Below, one piece after another: positions 1 through 5,626 of a stretch of 8,783 nucleotides of DNA. Position numbers and translations under genes: made by a program. The number at the start of each line of letters is the position of its first letter. The first letter of the stretch is position 1. Source of the stretch: Bacillota bacterium (GTDB lineage Bacteria; Bacillota; Clostridia; Oscillospirales; Oscillospiraceae); the NCBI GenBank assembly GCA_023395775.1, contig JAEWYA010000163.1, forward strand, positions 1-8,783, given 5' to 3'. The notes below the pieces were generated by a model that saw only the letters and a list, made by a program, of their open reading frames with translations, did no database searches and had not been told where the DNA came from.

Positions 1-90
1 ACCGCCGGGGAGCTGCGGGAAGAAGCCGAGCGGCTGATGGCCCCCTACGTGACGGCGGCTGATTTCTGCTTCCGGGGGGTGCGGGGATGA
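1..90 (+). CDS. C-terminal end of an unidentified gene, probably neck or head-tail region
   Basis: The frame is open from the first base of the window to a TGA at 88-90 and encodes the last 29 residues of a protein that begins outside the window. The visible tail has a short charged helix-like stretch (ELREEAERL) followed by APYVTAADFCFRGVRG. It is too short to assign to a family. Its stop overlaps the start of the next gene as ATGA, so it belongs to the same operon. In PBSX-like and diffocin-like clusters this position holds a head-tail connector or a hypothetical neck protein, but that is inferred from position only. Confidence 0.6.
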   Translation, partial: TAGELREEAERLMAPYVTAADFCFRGVRG

Positions 91-395
91 CGGAGAGCTT
101 TGACCGCATCCTGAGAAAGTACGGGCAGACGGTAAAGGTAAACGGCGGGGAGGCACGGGTGTTTTTTCAGCCCGCAAGAGAGAGGAAAAAGGCCGCGCCG
201 TTTGAGGTCTCGTCTTTGGGGACGGTGGATGACCGGAGGTGGACGTTCCTCGGAAGAACGGAATTGAAGCTGGGGGACCGGGTGGAGTTTCAGGAACAGG
301 CGTATACGGTGCGCAGCTGCGAGAGCATCCGCTTGGGGGACGAAACCGTCTACTGGTGGGCGTCGCTGACTGCGCAGAGAGAGGCGGCAAAATGA
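87..395 (+). CDS. Small neck protein, head-tail stopper-like
   Basis: This 102-residue protein starts at an ATG whose last two bases are shared with the stop of the upstream gene. After a short helical start (MTESFDRILRKYG) the sequence looks beta-rich, with a turn at LKLGDRVEFQEQAYTVRSCE and a final strand around ETVYWWASL. That pattern of a short barrel with a GDRVEF turn and a late W-containing strand resembles head-tail stopper or joining proteins of siphoviruses and myoviruses (lambda FII / XkdH-like position). It sits two genes upstream of the sheath, as neck genes do. The family assignment rests on position, size and general strand pattern, so it is moderate at best. In a headless particle such a protein could cap the tube. 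Confidence 0.5.
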   Translation: MTESFDRILRKYGQTVKVNGGEARVFFQPARERKKAAPFEVSSLGTVDDRRWTFLGRTELKLGDRVEFQEQAYTVRSCESIRLGDETVYWWASLTAQREAAK

Positions 396-883
396 ACGGA
401 TTGAATCAGGTGCGAGACGCGGTCATCACCGCGCTGAAAAGCGCGGGGTTGGCGGCGGTACCCGCCTATGAGGGAGCGGCAAAAACATATGAAGGCGCGG
501 TGGCCGCGGTGGATGTGGCCGCCGCGGAGGGAAAAGCCGTGGGGCTGTGCGGGTACCTTGGCGAGAAGTGGGATGAGGAAACGGGAAATGCCCGGGAACT
601 GTACGGGATGCAGATGGATGTGACCATTTCTCTCAGCGTTCGCGCGGAGCGGGCAGCAGAGTGCGAAACGGCTATGGAGACCGCCGCCGGGGCGCTGATG
701 GGGGGACTGCCCGCCGGACTGCGGCTGGGGAAGATGAGCTGGAACGGCATCGCGTGGGATAAGACCACGGGGATGTTTTTGCGGAAGGGGAACGTGGCCT
801 GCAAGGCTGCGTTTCTGGCGGAGGACTCCGGTGAGGAGGGAAATCTGCTGGACTTTATTCTGAAAGGGACGATGAAAAATTGA
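392..883 (+). CDS. Tail terminator / tail completion-like protein
   Basis: This protein of 163 residues starts at the ATG at 392, which overlaps the preceding stop as ATGA. An upstream in-frame ATG at 239 exists, but it lies inside the previous gene and would add a glycine-rich shadow sequence, so 392 is preferred. The protein opens with a helix (NQVRDAVITALKSAGL), carries mixed beta segments (YGMQMDVTISLSVRA, MFLRKGNVACKAAFLAE), and lies directly before the sheath. Tail terminators of the gpU / XkdJ-type position have this size, layout and location, and they stop tube and sheath growth at the upper end. No diagnostic motif is visible, so the role is inferred mainly from position. Its stop overlaps the TTG start of the sheath gene. 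Confidence 0.5.
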   Translation: MNGLNQVRDAVITALKSAGLAAVPAYEGAAKTYEGAVAAVDVAAAEGKAVGLCGYLGEKWDEETGNARELYGMQMDVTISLSVRAERAAECETAMETAAGALMGGLPAGLRLGKMSWNGIAWDKTTGMFLRKGNVACKAAFLAEDSGEEGNLLDFILKGTMKN

Positions 884-1947
884 GTATGACGAAGCATGAG
901 CGGCCGGGCGTGTATTCCTCCTATGACGCTTCCTCCGTGGTATCGGCCGGAACTGGGGCGAAGACCATCGGCGTGGCGGCGAAAGCGGTTAAAGGCAACG
1001 TGGGTGCGGCGGTGACGCTGACGGGGTATACCGAGGGCGTCAGCACGTTCGGAGAGGACGGAGACAAGGCGGGAATGAGCGCCATCCTGCGGCTGCTGTT
1101 TGTCAACGGAGCATCCAAGGTGAACGCAGTCCGGGTGGCGGACACAGGTACAACGGCGGACTACGAAGCGGGCTTTGCGGTGCTGTCCGGGCTGGAGGAT
1201 GTGCAGATCATGGTCTGCGACAGCGCGGACAGCGCGGTACATCAGGCACTGCGTACGGCGGTAGAGACTGCCTCGGCGGGTCGGAGAGAGCGAATTGCCG
1301 TGGTGGGCGGCGGCGGAGAGACCGTGGCGGAGCTGGTGACTCACGCGGCGGCGCTAAACAGTGAACGCATGGTGCTGGTGGGACCGGACGGAATTAGCGG
1401 CGGCAACAGTACACCAACAGGCGTGTTTTGCGCGGCGGCGCTGGCGGGCGCCGTGGCCGGAGAAAGCGACCCGGCGATACCGCTTAACGGGACGGCGTTG
1501 TACGGACTGAACGGACTGAGCGCATCTTACAGCGACAACGACATCGATGCGCTGGTCCAGGGCGGTGTAACGCCGCTGGAGAGCCTGGCGGGAGTGATCT
1601 CTCCGGTGCGGTGTGTCACCACGAAGACGATATCGGACGGGGCGGCGGACGCCACCTGGCGCGAGCTGAGCACCATCCGGATTGTGGACGACGTGATTCC
1701 CGCCATCCGTTCCTCGCTGCGCAGCAAGTTCTCCCGGACCAAAAACACGGCCCAGAACCGGGGGGCGATTCGGTCTCAGGTAATTGTGGAGCTGGAGAAG
1801 AAGCTGGCGGCGGAGATCATCGACAGCTACGGCGAGGTGGCGGTGAGCGTGTCTGCGGACAATCCCACCGCGTGCACGGTGGAGTTCAGCTTTGCGGTGG
1901 CCCACGGACTGAACCAGATTTATCTGACGGCCCACATCACCGTATAA
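880..1947 (+). CDS. Contractile tail sheath protein
   Basis: This is the main contractile protein, which forms the outer cylinder and shortens to drive the tube outwards. It has 355 residues, much shorter than PBSX XkdK (about 466) and close to the short sheaths of Clostridium diffocin-type particles. Typical sheath features are the N-terminal RPGVY segment at residues 8-12, an alpha/beta middle with SERMVLVGPDG around 161-171, and a C-terminal domain from about 205. That domain contains TPLESLAGVISPVRCVTT, the DDVIPAIRSSLRSKF helix (270-284), a long helix around 303-315, and a final beta pair ending HGLNQIYLTAHITV. The last strands are those expected to join neighbouring subunits. The TTG start at 880 overlaps the previous stop as TTGA, with AAGGGA about 11 bases upstream. 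An ATG two codons later is the alternative but is further from that site. Confidence 0.93.
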   Translation: MSMTKHERPGVYSSYDASSVVSAGTGAKTIGVAAKAVKGNVGAAVTLTGYTEGVSTFGEDGDKAGMSAILRLLFVNGASKVNAVRVADTGTTADYEAGFAVLSGLEDVQIMVCDSADSAVHQALRTAVETASAGRRERIAVVGGGGETVAELVTHAAALNSERMVLVGPDGISGGNSTPTGVFCAAALAGAVAGESDPAIPLNGTALYGLNGLSASYSDNDIDALVQGGVTPLESLAGVISPVRCVTTKTISDGAADATWRELSTIRIVDDVIPAIRSSLRSKFSRTKNTAQNRGAIRSQVIVELEKKLAAEIIDSYGEVAVSVSADNPTACTVEFSFAVAHGLNQIYLTAHITV

Positions 1948-1954
1948 GTGAAAA

Positions 1955-1987
1955 GCTCCGGTCTGTGCGGCTTTGACCGCGCGGAGC
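1955..1987 (+). other. RNA hairpin in the sheath-tube gap
   Basis: The 76-base gap between the sheath and tube genes can fold into a bulged hairpin. GCTCC (1955-1959) pairs with GGAGC (1983-1987), and GTGCGG (1965-1970) pairs with CCGCGC (1977-1982) with one G-U pair, around a loop CTTTGA. Five unpaired bases (1960-1964) lie on the left side. No T-run follows, so it is not a standard intrinsic terminator. It could stabilise an mRNA end, mark a processing site, or weakly attenuate transcription. It is the longest non-coding gap in the window, at the only place where two abundant structural genes adjoin. Confidence 0.45.
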
Positions 1988-2010
1988 GGCGGAGAGAAAT
2001 ATTACTGAAA

Positions 2011-2015
2011 AGGAG
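2011..2015 (+). promoter_or_regulatory. Strong ribosome binding site of the tail tube gene
   Basis: AGGAG, extended by preceding A residues, stands 8 bases before the ATG at 2024. It is one of the strongest sites in the window and fits the high copy number of a tube protein. Most neighbouring genes instead rely on overlapping stop/start codons. Confidence 0.75.
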
Positions 2016-2023
2016 CGAAAGCC

Positions 2024-2413
2024 ATGGAAGTAACGGGATTTCCCACCAGCGCGGACATCTATCTGGAGCTGAACGGGAAAAAAATAGCGGTGGTGCAGAG
2101 CTACACCGCCAAGGCCAGCAAGACCAGCCAGAGCGTGGAGGCTTTTGGTGAGAGCGAGCCGGTGGGGACGATTGCGGGACAAAGCAAGTACACGCTGGAG
2201 CTGACCCGGCTGTATGCCACCGACGATGCGATCTCCGACGGAATCAATTTTTACGATCTCAGCAATTTTTCGCTGGTAATCTGCAAACCGGACCGGAAGA
2301 TCATCTACTCCGGATGCCAGTGGAGCAGCATTTCCGAACAGGGAGAGCTGGATGCCATGGTGGCGGAGAAGATCACGGTAGTGGCGGCCCACCGCATCGA
2401 GACCACGGCATGA
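2024..2413 (+). CDS. Tail tube protein (XkdM-like)
   Basis: This 129-residue protein forms the inner tube that is pushed through the target envelope. Position directly after the sheath, length, and sequence fit XkdM-type tube proteins. It is beta-rich, with an early strand LELNGKKIAVVQSYTAKASK (residues 14-33), the SVEAFGESEPVG segment (37-48), YTLELTRLYATDDAISDG in the middle, and a late CQWSSISEQGELDAMVAEKITVVAA region. The last part resembles the closing strands of the tube fold shared with Hcp. It has its own strong binding site at 2011-2015 after a hairpin-bearing gap. Its stop overlaps the next ATG as ATGA. It is slightly shorter than XkdM (about 148 residues). Confidence 0.88.
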   Translation: MEVTGFPTSADIYLELNGKKIAVVQSYTAKASKTSQSVEAFGESEPVGTIAGQSKYTLELTRLYATDDAISDGINFYDLSNFSLVICKPDRKIIYSGCQWSSISEQGELDAMVAEKITVVAAHRIETTA

Positions 2414-2721
2414 CGGCGCCGGACAAACTGAATCCCCTTTCCGCGGGACGGCTGCTTAGCATTTGGCGGGATGTGGCCGCAATGGAGGAAAACGAGGCGG
2501 TGAGGGGCCTTTTGTGCAACGCCCGGGTGCTGGCGGAGAGCTGCTTTTTGGGGGAGAAGCGGATGTTCGACGGCCCGGAGGCGGTGCTGGAGACGATGAC
2601 GGTGGGGGAGATGGAGACCCTCTTGCAGCGGCTGGACGGCAAGGAGCCTTCATTTTCTGCCGGGGCAAACCCCAACTTTGACCTGGCGCGGTTTCAGGCC
2701 ATACGGAGGGAACGGGCATGA
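2410..2721 (+). CDS. Tail assembly chaperone-like protein (XkdN position)
   Basis: This protein has 103 residues. The ATG at 2410, overlapping the tube stop, is preferred over an in-frame ATG at 2314 that would lie within the tube gene. It is largely helical (AGRLLSIWRDVAAMEENEAVRGLL, FDGPEAVLETMTVGEMETLLQRL) and ends in a short tail NPNFDLARFQAIRRERA. In PBSX, diffocins and myophages this slot encodes the tail assembly chaperone, which normally binds the tape measure protein during tail assembly and is often made in two forms by a -1 frameshift. A TTTGGGG heptamer in the correct phase exists at 2547-2553, but the shifted product is a short glycine-rich shadow, so a productive frameshift is doubtful. 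Assignment is by position, size and helical content. Confidence 0.6.
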   Translation: MTAPDKLNPLSAGRLLSIWRDVAAMEENEAVRGLLCNARVLAESCFLGEKRMFDGPEAVLETMTVGEMETLLQRLDGKEPSFSAGANPNFDLARFQAIRRERA

Positions 2722-3290
2722 ATTACATTGAAGAGGAGCTGCGCCGGCAGGCGGCAGCGTTTGCCGCCCTGCTGGGCGGCGGAACGGACCGGGAGGAAGG
2801 CACGGCGGAGAAGAACACCGACCGCGAAAGGACGCTGGCGGCGGAGGGCGCAGGAGACGGCGCTCTCCGCCGCTGCCCCGCTGTGCAGACGCTGAAACGG
2901 GACCCTGCGGAGGAAATGGCGGAGTGGAATCGGATGCTGCGGCGCAGGAGCGCCCAGACCTTCCATCAAGCGGTAAACGCGCTGGGACTGACAGATTTGG
3001 AAGCGGCTGCAGTGGAGAGAACCAAGGCAGCGCGGACAGGCCCGGAACGGGTGGAAGCGCGGATGGGCAGGGACGAAAATCCCGCCGCAGCGGGACGAAC
3101 AGAAGCCGGCAGCAGTGCGGATACGACCCGCAGAATAACAAGAACCACGGGAAACGGTGGGGTGAAGACGGACTTCAGCAATTCCACCGAGACCGTCTTT
3201 GTGGTAGACGGCGGCATGTCTGCCGGAGAGCTGTCCCGGACGTTCCAGAGGGACGCAAGACGGTATGACGGCGGATATCCGCTGTATTGA
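2718..3290 (+). CDS. Unrecognised 190-residue protein in the tape measure position
   Basis: I do not recognise this protein. It occupies the exact place of the tape measure gene, between the chaperone-like gene and the LysM gene, and starts with an ATGA overlap. Residues 1-20 form a likely amphipathic helix (NYIEEELRRQAAAFAALL). Residues 21-55 are charged and low-complexity. A helical part at about 58-105 contains DPAEEMAEWNRMLRRRS and HQAVNALGLTDLEAAAVERT. Residues 106-152 are rich in Arg, Gly, Thr and Ala and look disordered. The ending, residues 154-190, is ordered-looking and distinct (TETVFVVDGGMSAGELSRTF, then a basic and Gly/Tyr-rich tail). There is no membrane segment and no signal peptide. 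It could be a very short ruler, an internal tube or hub plug, or a cargo/adaptor protein. None of these is demonstrated. Confidence 0.7.
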   Translation: MNYIEEELRRQAAAFAALLGGGTDREEGTAEKNTDRERTLAAEGAGDGALRRCPAVQTLKRDPAEEMAEWNRMLRRRSAQTFHQAVNALGLTDLEAAAVERTKAARTGPERVEARMGRDENPAAAGRTEAGSSADTTRRITRTTGNGGVKTDFSNSTETVFVVDGGMSAGELSRTFQRDARRYDGGYPLY

Positions 3291-3296
3291 GATAAG

Positions 3297-3303
3297 AGAG
3301 GTG
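3297..3303 (+). promoter_or_regulatory. Ribosome binding site deciding a GTG start
   Basis: AGAGGTG lies 7 bases before the GTG at 3311. It favours that GTG over the in-frame ATG at 3326, which would be 22 bases away. Confidence 0.6.
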
Positions 3304-3310
3304 AGACGGC

Positions 3311-3886
3311 GTGGAACTGACGCCAATGCGGTATAAGGACTACGTATGGCCGCACAACCCGGAGACGTATTCCGTCACATGGCAGAGAAAGATCGCGGTG
3401 CACAAGGTGCCGTTCGGACGGTACTGCATGCAGGAGATGGGACCGAGCTACCGGGTGATGCGGGGTGAGGGAGCGTTTACAGGAACGGGAGCCTATCAGG
3501 AGTTCCGAAGGCTGGCGGCGGTGTTCGATGAGGACGGAGCCGGGCTGCTGGTGCATCCGGTGTGGCCGGCGGCGGGGGCCTACTTCGTATCGCTGCAGCT
3601 GACGGAGGAGCCTATGCCGAATTTTGTGCGGTACACGTTTGAGTTTTGGGAGGACTGCGGGAAGGGCGCGGAACTGACGGCGGCGAGCACGCCGAACAGC
3701 GGCGGCACGGCGGCAAATTCAGGCGAAAGTGCCGTCTCAGCGGTATGGTACACCGTGAAAAAGGGGGACACGCTGTGGGGAATCGCAAAGAGGTACGGCG
3801 TGACGCTTCAGAGCTTGATTGCGGCAAATCCGCAGATTAAGAACCCAAACCTCATCTATGCGGGAAATCAGGTGCGGGTAAGATGA
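3311..3886 (+). CDS. LysM-domain tail/baseplate protein (XkdP-like)
   Basis: This 191-residue protein has two parts. Residues 1-117 form a beta-rich domain (MRYKDYVWPHNPETYSVTW, then MRGEGAFTGTGAYQEFRRL and MPNFVRYTFEFWED) that resembles the N-terminal region of XkdP and similar tail proteins joining the tube end to the hub. After a Ser/Gly/Ala linker (118-144) comes a complete LysM domain (146-190: WYTVKKGDTLWGIAKRYGV, then AANPQIKNPNLIYAGNQVRV). LysM binds peptidoglycan-type glycans and is a common part of tail proteins next to the hub. The GTG start is supported by the site at 3297-3303. The stop overlaps the start of the hub gene as ATGA. It follows the unknown 190-residue gene rather than a tape measure gene, as it would in PBSX. 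Confidence 0.88.
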   Translation: MELTPMRYKDYVWPHNPETYSVTWQRKIAVHKVPFGRYCMQEMGPSYRVMRGEGAFTGTGAYQEFRRLAAVFDEDGAGLLVHPVWPAAGAYFVSLQLTEEPMPNFVRYTFEFWEDCGKGAELTAASTPNSGGTAANSGESAVSAVWYTVKKGDTLWGIAKRYGVTLQSLIAANPQIKNPNLIYAGNQVRVR

Positions 3887-4824
3887 CGGGACGGATCACA
3901 ACATGCGATCACAGCAACTTTAACCTTCCGGCGCTGCTTACGTGGGATGTCACGTATACCGCAGCGGTACCCTGCGACAGCTTCACAGTGACATGCCTTT
4001 ATACGGCGGCGATGGAGCCAGTGCTGAATCGGGCGGTGGGATTTACTTTGCTCGACGGAGAAAACGTGCTGCTGCGGGGAATTGTGGATGAGTATGAGAT
4101 CCGGCAGAAGGAAGAGGGACTCAGCGCGCTGGTCGCCGGACGGGGCTACGCCGCGCGGCTGCTGGATAACGAATCGCGGGCCGTCACCTATCAGGGGGCG
4201 ACGCTGGAAGAGATCGTCAGAAACCATGTGACGCCCTACGGGATTACCTGTGACAAGACGGCGGACGTCAGCAGCGGCGCGGAGATGTACACCGTGGCGG
4301 CGGGGAGCAGTCAGTGGAAAGCGCTGGAGGGGTTTTGCCGGACTTACGGCGGGTTTACACCCTCCTTTGACCGGTACGGGCGTCTGTGGGCCGCGCCGAA
4401 AAAAGCTGGGGAGACATTTGAAATTCTGGATTCATCCAACATTTTGTCAGTCGTAAAACGGGAAGATCACTACGGTGTTCTGTCTGAGATACTGGTCATC
4501 GACAAAACGCGGGGTCAGACATACAGCGTGCGCAATGAGGAGTGGATCACCCGTGGCGGCCAATGCCGCCGGGTGCTGTATACGCCGGGACAGAGCACCT
4601 GGGCGAAGATGCGGTACACAGGGGAATATCAGATCGCGCAGTCGAAAGCGGATGAGGTTTGCGTGGAAGTGACGTTGGCGGGAGGCTTTTTGGCGTTTCC
4701 CGGAGATGCGGTCACGCTGAAGTTGACGCGCACAGGGCTGACGGGAACCTATCGCGTGGCGGAGGCACAGACCAGAGCGGACGCAAGCGGGGAGTTCATT
4801 ACGCTGACGCTGCGGGAGCAGTGA
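3883..4824 (+). CDS. Baseplate hub protein, gpD / gp27-like (XkdQ-like)
   Basis: This 313-residue protein matches the late control D / XkdQ type of hub, which forms a trimeric ring linking the tube to the central spike. Visible hallmarks are the early beta domain with a charge-conserving turn (FTLLDGENVLLRGIVDEYEI, residues 54-73), VAGRGYAARLLDNES (84-98), and the helix LEEIVRNHVTPYGI (108-121). These are followed by WKALEGFCRTYGG (145-157), DRYGRLWA (163-170) and a final beta barrel with GDAVTLKLTRTGLTGTYRV (275-292). PBSX XkdQ is of similar size. The gene starts in an ATGA overlap with the LysM gene, a common coupling for this pair, and is followed by a 25-base gap before the spike gene. 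Confidence 0.9.
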   Translation: MTGRITTCDHSNFNLPALLTWDVTYTAAVPCDSFTVTCLYTAAMEPVLNRAVGFTLLDGENVLLRGIVDEYEIRQKEEGLSALVAGRGYAARLLDNESRAVTYQGATLEEIVRNHVTPYGITCDKTADVSSGAEMYTVAAGSSQWKALEGFCRTYGGFTPSFDRYGRLWAAPKKAGETFEILDSSNILSVVKREDHYGVLSEILVIDKTRGQTYSVRNEEWITRGGQCRRVLYTPGQSTWAKMRYTGEYQIAQSKADEVCVEVTLAGGFLAFPGDAVTLKLTRTGLTGTYRVAEAQTRADASGEFITLTLREQ

Positions 4825-4849
4825 GGCGGCGGGAGAGGAACGGAAGATT

Positions 4850-5263
4850 ATGTGGTTATCAAGACAGACGCGGCCCAAGGCCGCCGCCTCCGGGGCCGAT
4901 CTGGGCGTGACGTCCATTTCAGGAGAAAGCGCCGGCGTGGTTACCAAGGGAGAGGTGCGGCAGCTGCCGGTTTACGGACCGGGGGGCTATTCCTGGCAGC
5001 CCGCCACAGGGGAGACGGTGTTGGTCATCAAGGGCGGAACCGGGGGCGAGGAGTCCTGTGTGGCGGGAGTAAAGCAGGGGAAGGCACCCGGCGGGCTTCT
5101 GCCGGGCGAGGTATACATTCACGCAAAGGGCGGCAGCGTGTACCTGAAAAACAACGGAACGGTGGAGGTTCAGGGAAGCCGCATCGTATTGAAGGGGCGG
5201 GTCGACGTGAGAGGGTCGCTGTATGTCAACGGCGTGCTGTGTCAGCCCGGCAGCGGCGGTTAA
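4850..5263 (+). CDS. Baseplate spike protein, gpV-like
   Basis: This 137-residue protein resembles phage baseplate assembly protein V. Residues 30-75 form an OB-fold type domain (VTKGEVRQLPVYGPGGYSWQ, then PATGETVLVIKGG and CVAGVKQG). Residues 87-128 form a short beta-helix of repeating strands (VYIHAKGGSVYLKNNGTVEV, then RIVLKGRVDVRGSLYVNGV). Such proteins form the trimeric central needle that punctures the outer layer. This one is shorter than P2 gpV (about 211 residues), and I see no HxH metal-binding tip, the only histidine being at residue 91. A blunt needle is sensible for a particle aimed at Gram-positive walls. The ATG at 4850 follows GGAGAGG about 12 bases upstream. Confidence 0.85.
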   Translation: MWLSRQTRPKAAASGADLGVTSISGESAGVVTKGEVRQLPVYGPGGYSWQPATGETVLVIKGGTGGEESCVAGVKQGKAPGGLLPGEVYIHAKGGSVYLKNNGTVEVQGSRIVLKGRVDVRGSLYVNGVLCQPGSGG

Positions 5264-5268
5264 GGAGG
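5262..5268 (+). promoter_or_regulatory. Consensus ribosome binding site for a GTG start
   Basis: AAGGAGG overlaps the TAA stop of the spike gene and sits 7 bases before the GTG at 5276, which settles the start of the wedge protein gene. It is a full match to the anti-Shine-Dalgarno core. Confidence 0.8.
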
Positions 5269-5275
5269 GATTGGC

Positions 5276-5614
5276 GTGGCGGAACTGGAGATCAGGGACG
5301 GCGATTACGTCTCTGACGGCGTGGGCGGCGCGGTCCGGGTAAAGGGCCGGGATGCACTGCTGCAAAGAGTGCTGTTCAAGCTGACAGCCAGACGAAGCGG
5401 ATTCCTGTTTCTGGAAAACTTGGGGAGTACGCTGTATGCGCTGGGCGGCGTAGCCGCGTCCCAGCGGCAGGGCGCGGCGGAAGCAACCGTGGTGCAGGCG
5501 CTGGCGGATGAGGAAAATTTAAAGGTTGAGCAGGTGGAATTGAGTGGGGACCAGCTGACGGTGCAGTTGAACTATGGGGGAGAGGAGCTGAATCTGCAGC
5601 TGAAGGTGCAGTGA
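5276..5614 (+). CDS. Baseplate wedge protein, gp25 / gpW-like (XkdS position)
   Basis: This protein of 112 residues lies between the spike and baseplate J genes, where gpW/gp25-like wedge proteins are encoded in P2, PBSX and diffocins. It has the usual order: an N-terminal strand region (MAELEIRDGDYVSDG), a helix with the LLQRVLFKLTARRSGFLFLE segment, a conserved-looking NLGSTLYALGG (about residues 49-59), a helix of EATVVQALADEENLKVE, and two final strands (LTVQLNYGGEELNLQLKVQ). The gp25 protein ties the baseplate to the first sheath ring and triggers assembly. The length is near the family norm of 110-140. It uses a GTG start with a full AAGGAGG site. Confidence 0.82.
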   Translation: MAELEIRDGDYVSDGVGGAVRVKGRDALLQRVLFKLTARRSGFLFLENLGSTLYALGGVAASQRQGAAEATVVQALADEENLKVEQVELSGDQLTVQLNYGGEELNLQLKVQ

Positions 5615-5626
5615 GGGGGTGAAGAC

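Noticed and set aside
466..1344. Reverse-strand open frame of 292 codons across the terminator-like and sheath genes
   Set aside because: It is antisense to the recognised sheath gene, spans two forward genes and has low-complexity composition. It is a shadow of GC-rich coding.
1948..2151. Forward open frame of 67 codons starting at a GTG right after the sheath stop
   Set aside because: It has no ribosome binding site of its own, most of it overlaps the tube gene in another frame, and the sequence is arginine- and serine-rich without any pattern.
2547..2553. TTTGGGG heptamer in the right phase for a -1 frameshift in the chaperone-like gene
   Set aside because: The shifted frame runs only to the TGA at 2679-2681 through a glycine- and aspartate-rich shadow sequence, and the site is in the middle of the gene rather than near its end as in known chaperone frameshifts.
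2682..2720. Possible -1 frameshift joining the chaperone-like protein to the 190-residue protein
   Set aside because: The downstream frame is open only from 2682, and I see no X-XXY-YYZ slippery heptamer in this stretch. The ATGA overlap explains coupling without frameshifting.
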